Assembly (NCBI GenBank): GCA_000466585.1
Contig: KE993509.1
Span: 1-64,000 of the forward strand
Source: Clostridiales bacterium oral taxon 876 str. F0540
GTDB taxonomy: Bacteria > Bacillota > Clostridia > Clostridiales > Clostridiaceae
Direction of reading: 5' to 3'
DNA length: 64,000 nucleotides
The position numbers and the translations under genes are program-made. Position 1 is the first letter of the stretch; every line of letters begins with the position of its first letter. Shown piece after piece: positions 59,720-64,000 of this stretch. Below the pieces are notes generated by a model, which worked only from the letters and a program-made list of their open reading frames with translations, was not told the origin of the DNA and searched no databases.

Positions 59720-62563
59720 CTATTTCCTGTCTTCAGAAAGCTTTCCTATTAATTCCACATCGGAACATAATGTTAATTTTCCATTTTCTAAATTGAAGTA
59801 TTGAATATCATTAGTAACTTTACTTAAAAGCTCTACTATTTTACCGTGGCAAGTCAGAATAATTATTTGATTTTCTTCTGAGAGCTTGGATAGAATCTGC
59901 ATAGTATTTTTTGTATGCCGACTGTCAAAATTCACAAAAGGTTCATCAAGAATAATTGGAAGTTTCGGTTCCATAGACATAATACGGTTTAATCTTACTG
60001 ATAAAAATAGCTGTTCCGCAGTTCCCCTGCTCAACATATACGAGGAATCTTGAACCTCTCCATTATCTTTTAAAACTTTATAATCAGTCTGAAGTAAATT
60101 CTCTCCAGGTATTACAGTTTTATACTCATCCGAAGTTATTCTCTGAAAAATACAGCTGGCCCCAGTTAAAAGCGTATCCTTAGCATTTCTGATAAAGTTA
60201 TGCTGAACATTCTCTAAAATATATTCTGCCGCGCTGTATACTGAGAATTTTACTGCTAATTGCTTAAGCTTTTCCCTTCCTTCATCAATAGTATCTTGAG
60301 CTTTTTCAAGCTTTGAAGATGAAGCTAGGTTTTGAAGTTCTATTTTTAAAGATTGTTTTTTTTCTTTTAAATCTTCTAAAGCATTCGCATCATCTTCAAG
60401 TCTATTGATCAATTCTGTATATTCCCTATTTAAATGTTCTTTTGATGTATAATCACTAAAAGCTGTGCGAAAGCAATTTATAATATCATTTGAAACAAAA
60501 ATTTCTGCATTACACTGAAAAGAAAAGGCTTGTCTTACACTTTCTGAACTCATGCTCTGAATTATTTGCTTATCCACTAAGTCAACTTTTTTATTTAAAG
60601 CCTCATAATAACTATACATTTTATATTGTTCAATTATTTTGTCAAGCATATTAACTAGTTCTTCTTTGTTTTCCTCCAGCTTCAAAACTTTCCTTATTTT
60701 ATTCTCTAAATTTATTAGCTTAGATTCTTCATTTTCGACTTGTTCAGCATATTCGAGCTGCTGCGCCTTTAGCTTCACTTCGTCAAAGATTAAAAAGGCT
60801 TGTTTTTCTACAAACTTTTCATTATAAAATCTGCAATCTGAAATTCTTTCTAATAAAATGATTATTTTTTCTAATTCTCGTCTTAAATCTTCCTTTTCTT
60901 TATCCAGTCTTTTTCCTTCATAGCCTAAAGCTGTTATTTCTTTTTTTAAAGACTGAACTTCCTTAAAATACTGGAGTATTCCAAGAGGTGATATGGCTTT
61001 ATCAATCGAAAGCATATCCTTATAAGCTTGAAGTTTTTTATTATGGTCTTCCAAACTGGAGTTTATACCTTCAAGCTCCTGCTCCAGTACTTTTTCTTTA
61101 CTGCTTAAGCTATCAAACTGTATGGATAAATCTCCACTTTTATCTCTTCCATTTTTTGATGAAGCATATTTTATAAAGAAATATAAGGCGGCTGTAAGTA
61201 CTCCGGATAACGCTAATATGCTTCCTAAAGTTTTATTAAAAAACGTTAAAATAACTCCTGCAAAAAATATTCCTAGTGAAGTATATAAATAATTTCTAAT
61301 AAAAATACCCAAATCTTCAGACTTTGTTTTTTTTACATCTAAGTTTATATTTTTCTTTTGGAGTGTTATGTTATCTTTATCCCATTGAATTTTATTTTTC
61401 TTATCTTCAAGCTGCTTCAATGCTTCGATTAATGAAATAAGCTTATCCTGTTCAATAAAGTCACAATTTATATTTAATACTGTTACAAAATCTCCATACC
61501 AGCCTTCATTTATTGAATTCATTCTTAGAAGCATATCTTCCTTTTTTCTTTGAAAAGATGAACTTAAGCTGTAATAGTTATCGGTCTTTTCTTCCAATCC
61601 TGATATTTTTTTCATTGTCTCCTTAATATCTCTTTTATGCTTGATAAGCACATTATATAGATTGCTATCACTGCCTTCCGAAATTCTTGAAAAGTTATTT
61701 TTCGCGTCATTAAAAGCTTTATAGGATAGCATATATTCCTCTTGCAGAGCTTCAAGCCTATCTAAGGATGGAAGTTCCTCATAATATTTTAGGTCATTAA
61801 GCTTTATATTTTCTAATTCCTTTTGGGCTTCCGTTTTTTCAATATACTGATCGTAATAAGCTTTTATTGTTTCAATAACTAACAACTTCTGTTTATTTTT
61901 CATATGAATATTTTCTTCATCTTCTATTTTTATTTCTAACTGCTCTAATTCTTTCGTCTTGCTGATATATTCATCTAATTCCTCTAAAGCAGCTTCCCTT
62001 TGTATTGCTCCCTCTACAATCCTTTCATAATAATTTTTAAAGAGCTTTGTATTGGGATTCCCAAGTTTTCCTCCTATTTTCTCTTTCTCTTTTTTAAGTT
62101 CCTCCATTATTTTAGGAATATGTACTATATCGCTAAGACCTGCACCCAATAGTACAGCCTGAAGCTTTTCTTCTTCAGCTTTTATATTTGATTTTCTAAG
62201 CTCGTCTAGTGTAATTGTATAAAGCTGACTATAGGTAAATCTGTCCACATTTCCATAAAGCTCTTTAATGTAAGCGTCTCTTCCTGTTAAAGTTTCAGTT
62301 ATTTTAGGTTCCCTAAATCCTTCAACACGCATGATATAATTCTCTTTAGAAAAGCTTTCTAAATCAGCCTCAACATAATAATCTTCCTTTAAACCTCTTT
62401 GGCCCTTAGAAAAACCGTATGGCATATTCCTTAATATTTCTAATAGTGTGGTTTTACCTGAACGATTAATTCCTCCTATAACAACTATTTTTGAGGATAT
62501 ATTTTCTATAAGTTCATTTCTATAAATGCCGTAATTTCTTATATAAAGTCTTTTTATCTTCAT
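59720..62563 (-). CDS. yhaN: SMC/Rad50-like ATPase, YhaN family
   Basis: This 947-residue ATPase has split-head SMC architecture. The N-terminal Walker A is GGINRSGKTT (about 30-39). Long coiled coils follow, interrupted near residue 400 by a hydrophobic pair of helices (LYTSLGIFFAGVILTFF, then GSILALSGVLTAALYFF). The C-terminal signature LSRGTAEQLFLSVRL and Walker B LPIILDEPFVNFD complete the head. The central membrane segments distinguish YhaN from SbcC. It overlaps yhaO by 4 nt (ATGA), and together they resemble an SbcCD/Mre11-Rad50 pair for DNA end processing. Confidence 0.88.
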   Translation of the reverse strand: MKIKRLYIRNYGIYRNELIENISSKIVVIGGINRSGKTTLLEILRNMPYGFSKGQRGLKEDYYVEADLESFSKENYIMRVEGFREPKITETLTGRDAYIKELYGNVDRFTYSQLYTITLDELRKSNIKAEEEKLQAVLLGAGLSDIVHIPKIMEELKKEKEKIGGKLGNPNTKLFKNYYERIVEGAIQREAALEELDEYISKTKELEQLEIKIEDEENIHMKNKQKLLVIETIKAYYDQYIEKTEAQKELENIKLNDLKYYEELPSLDRLEALQEEYMLSYKAFNDAKNNFSRISEGSDSNLYNVLIKHKRDIKETMKKISGLEEKTDNYYSLSSSFQRKKEDMLLRMNSINEGWYGDFVTVLNINCDFIEQDKLISLIEALKQLEDKKNKIQWDKDNITLQKKNINLDVKKTKSEDLGIFIRNYLYTSLGIFFAGVILTFFNKTLGSILALSGVLTAALYFFIKYASSKNGRDKSGDLSIQFDSLSSKEKVLEQELEGINSSLEDHNKKLQAYKDMLSIDKAISPLGILQYFKEVQSLKKEITALGYEGKRLDKEKEDLRRELEKIIILLERISDCRFYNEKFVEKQAFLIFDEVKLKAQQLEYAEQVENEESKLINLENKIRKVLKLEENKEELVNMLDKIIEQYKMYSYYEALNKKVDLVDKQIIQSMSSESVRQAFSFQCNAEIFVSNDIINCFRTAFSDYTSKEHLNREYTELINRLEDDANALEDLKEKKQSLKIELQNLASSSKLEKAQDTIDEGREKLKQLAVKFSVYSAAEYILENVQHNFIRNAKDTLLTGASCIFQRITSDEYKTVIPGENLLQTDYKVLKDNGEVQDSSYMLSRGTAEQLFLSVRLNRIMSMEPKLPIILDEPFVNFDSRHTKNTMQILSKLSEENQIIILTCHGKIVELLSKVTNDIQYFNLENGKLTLCSDVELIGKLSEDRK

Positions 62564-63909
62564 ATATCCTCTTTCCTTTCTAAAATCATATCTATTGTCA
62601 GCTGCTCTGCCTGCTTAATTATTTCCTTTAAAAGCTCCTCATTTAATTGAAGCTTTTTGATATTAATATCTTCATGTTCTTCTGTTACTTCCCATATACT
62701 GCCTAATCTTCTTACAAGCTCTTCCTTAAAGGATTCATCTAAGAGACATTTATTTGAAAAGGATTTTATTTCTTTTATAACAGAATTTTGTTCTTTTAGC
62801 CTCTCAATATCTTCAACTCTGCTCCCAATCTTAATATTAACTGACTTAGTGAATATAAATAAATCTCTTGTAAGCAGTCTTTCATTTAAGCTTTCTGTCA
62901 GGTATTCTTCAGCTTCATCCAGTTTATCCTTTAGCATATCATAAATTTCACCACGTCCGGTTATATCCCATTGTATTACAAAGCCTTTTATTTCTTGTAT
63001 ATAGTTATCCTTATAGCTTTTCATTCCAAATGGTATTTCTATCTCATTAATTATTTTCTCTGCCTTTGATATAATCATTTTTTCCAGGTCGCTTATATTT
63101 TTTAGCTCCAACTCACTGTCTTCAATACTGATGCTTTCTTTCTTCCACACAACTTGCGACACAGGTATAAGCTTAATAGATTTCATAAAATTATTTTCTA
63201 CGTTTACGATAAAAGCACCACCGAGTCCTTCCTCACCAAAATCTCTTCCTTGAGGTATTCCCGGAAAAATAATAACAGGCTCACACTCATTAATTACGCT
63301 GCACTTATGTATGTGTCCTAATGCCCAATAAGAAATATTTTCAATTTCTTTTAACTGTGCAACAGTACAAGGTACATAATTATTACTGTTATCTAGCTGT
63401 GTATGAAGTAATGCAATATTAAAGGAATTCTTATCATTAATTTTATAACCTTCAAACATTCTTCTGCTGTCCCAGTTTTCTCTAAAAGATTGTCCAACTA
63501 TTCTGGAATATATATTTCCATTTATATCTCTTATCTCTTTTACCTCTGGTTTTTCAGAGCTAAATATATGAACGTTAGATGGAAGGGTAAATAATTCAAC
63601 ATTTGCTTTTATTGGATCATGATTACCTCCAATTGCATAAATGCCTATACCTTTTTCTTCTAACCTTTTAGCTTGTTCAATGAAAAAACTGTTTCCTTTA
63701 ACAGATCTTGCTTCCCTATCGTAAATATCTCCACTTATTAAAATAAAATCCACCCTTTCCTCAAGGGCTATATCGCAAATCTTTTTAAAAGCATTATTTA
63801 CCGCGCTTTTAAAAATCTCATTAATGCTGCCGTCTACTTTCCTTCCAATATGAAGAATACTCCCTAAGTGCAAATCAGCCGTATGAATAAATTTAAAGTT
63901 ATTTGACAT
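62560..63909 (-). CDS. yhaO: Calcineurin-like metallophosphoesterase, YhaO (Mre11/SbcD-like)
   Basis: This 449-residue nuclease partner of the YhaN ATPase has phosphoesterase motifs in order: HTADLHLG (near 9-16), SGDIYDR, GGNHDP and GHIHK, all giving metal ligands as in SbcD/Mre11. The C-terminal part is helical and probably docks on the ATPase coiled coil. The start is ATG 63909 with AAAGGATG about 10 nt upstream; an in-frame extension to 63975 runs into the promoter and terminator and is rejected. Promoter: extended -10 TGCTATAAT (TATAAT at 63943-63948). Confidence 0.9.
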   Translation of the reverse strand: MSNNFKFIHTADLHLGSILHIGRKVDGSINEIFKSAVNNAFKKICDIALEERVDFILISGDIYDREARSVKGNSFFIEQAKRLEEKGIGIYAIGGNHDPIKANVELFTLPSNVHIFSSEKPEVKEIRDINGNIYSRIVGQSFRENWDSRRMFEGYKINDKNSFNIALLHTQLDNSNNYVPCTVAQLKEIENISYWALGHIHKCSVINECEPVIIFPGIPQGRDFGEEGLGGAFIVNVENNFMKSIKLIPVSQVVWKKESISIEDSELELKNISDLEKMIISKAEKIINEIEIPFGMKSYKDNYIQEIKGFVIQWDITGRGEIYDMLKDKLDEAEEYLTESLNERLLTRDLFIFTKSVNIKIGSRVEDIERLKEQNSVIKEIKSFSNKCLLDESFKEELVRRLGSIWEVTEEHEDINIKKLQLNEELLKEIIKQAEQLTIDMILERKEDI

Positions 63910-63942
63910 ATCAATACATCCTTTGTTTAAGTTATTAAGCTT

Positions 63943-63951
63943 ATTATAGCA
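63943..63951 (-). promoter_or_regulatory. Extended -10 promoter of yhaO-yhaN
   Basis: On the minus strand TG-C-TATAAT (TATAAT at 63943-63948) is an extended -10 element 34 nt before the yhaO start. No good -35 is visible, as is usual for extended -10 promoters. Confidence 0.5.
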
Positions 63952-63955
63952 CAGT

Positions 63956-63993
63956 AAAAAAGCTGAGGATAACAATTATTCCACAGCTTTTTA
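63956..63993. terminator. Terminator at the right edge (belongs to a gene outside the window)
   Basis: A 12-bp inverted repeat with one mismatch, AAAAAGCTGAGG/CCACAGCTTTTT, with A and T runs on both sides. It most likely ends a minus-strand gene that lies beyond position 64000. Confidence 0.7.
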
Positions 63994-64000
63994 TCACCTA

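Overview
The window looks like a piece of chromosome from a low-GC, endospore-forming, anaerobic Firmicute, most likely Clostridium in the broad sense. The evidence is AT-rich DNA with A/T-ending codons, strong GGAGG-type ribosome binding sites, frequent GTG and TTG starts, three alpha/beta-type small acid-soluble spore proteins, Gram-positive PolC, a valS T-box leader and a 2-hydroxyacyl-CoA-dehydratase-activase-like giant protein. I saw no phage, insertion sequence, CRISPR array or clearly broken gene. Most genes are on the minus strand.

Layout. 1-2.3 kb: a tRNA cut by the window edge, hslO (Hsp33), a methyltransferase preceded by two tandem copies of an 85-bp structured repeat, and an atypical spore protein. 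2.4-13.9 kb: two complete oligopeptide ABC transporter operons side by side, one ordered oppBCDFA and the other oppABCDF. 14.5-19.4 kb: diaminopimelate/lysine genes, with asd-dapA-dapB on the plus strand and a divergent pair made of a class I aminotransferase and dapH (N-acetyl route). 19.4-25 kb: a two-OB-fold SSB-like protein, a PdaB-like deacetylase, a spore protein, a DUF4364 protein, a YncE-like propeller and folC. 25-28 kb: valS with its T-box. 28-32.4 kb: two tandem YhgE/Pip membrane proteins under a promoter containing an inverted repeat. 32.6-38.2 kb: small proteins, a HAD phosphatase, an Mpv17-like membrane protein, a NiaP-like MFS carrier, a spore protein and an orphan NMT1/THI5-type binding protein. 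38.3-43.2 kb: polC and greA. 43.3-47.6 kb: the 1436-residue activase-like protein. 47.8-54.7 kb: the F-type ATP synthase operon atpIBEFHAGDC. 55-57 kb: an ATPase-permease pair of the SsuB/SsuC type with no binding protein. 57.2-59.7 kb: a TPR protein, a polysaccharide deacetylase and a membrane transglutaminase. 59.7-63.9 kb: the YhaN/YhaO SMC-like ATPase and nuclease pair.

How the parts fit. Housekeeping modules (ATP synthesis, replication, valyl-tRNA charging, folate, DAP for cell wall and lysine) are mixed with peptide import and sporulation genes. The most unusual signals are regulatory. (1) An 85-nt structured element sits directly at the Shine-Dalgarno of two unrelated genes, the methyltransferase (two tandem copies) and dapA, and its stems appear to be conserved by compensatory changes. 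(2) A perfect hairpin lies between the Shine-Dalgarno and the start codon of the giant activase and would bring them to normal spacing. (3) A gapped motif, TCATA-N3-TGAAGTAT, is shared by the promoters of the orphan binding protein and the orphan ATPase-permease pair 17 kb away, with a near copy upstream of the NiaP-like carrier. (4) There are operator-like palindromes at the yhgE and Mpv17-like promoters. (5) A 19-codon leader frame overlaps the atpD start. All functional statements rest on reading motifs by eye; no database search or folding program was run.
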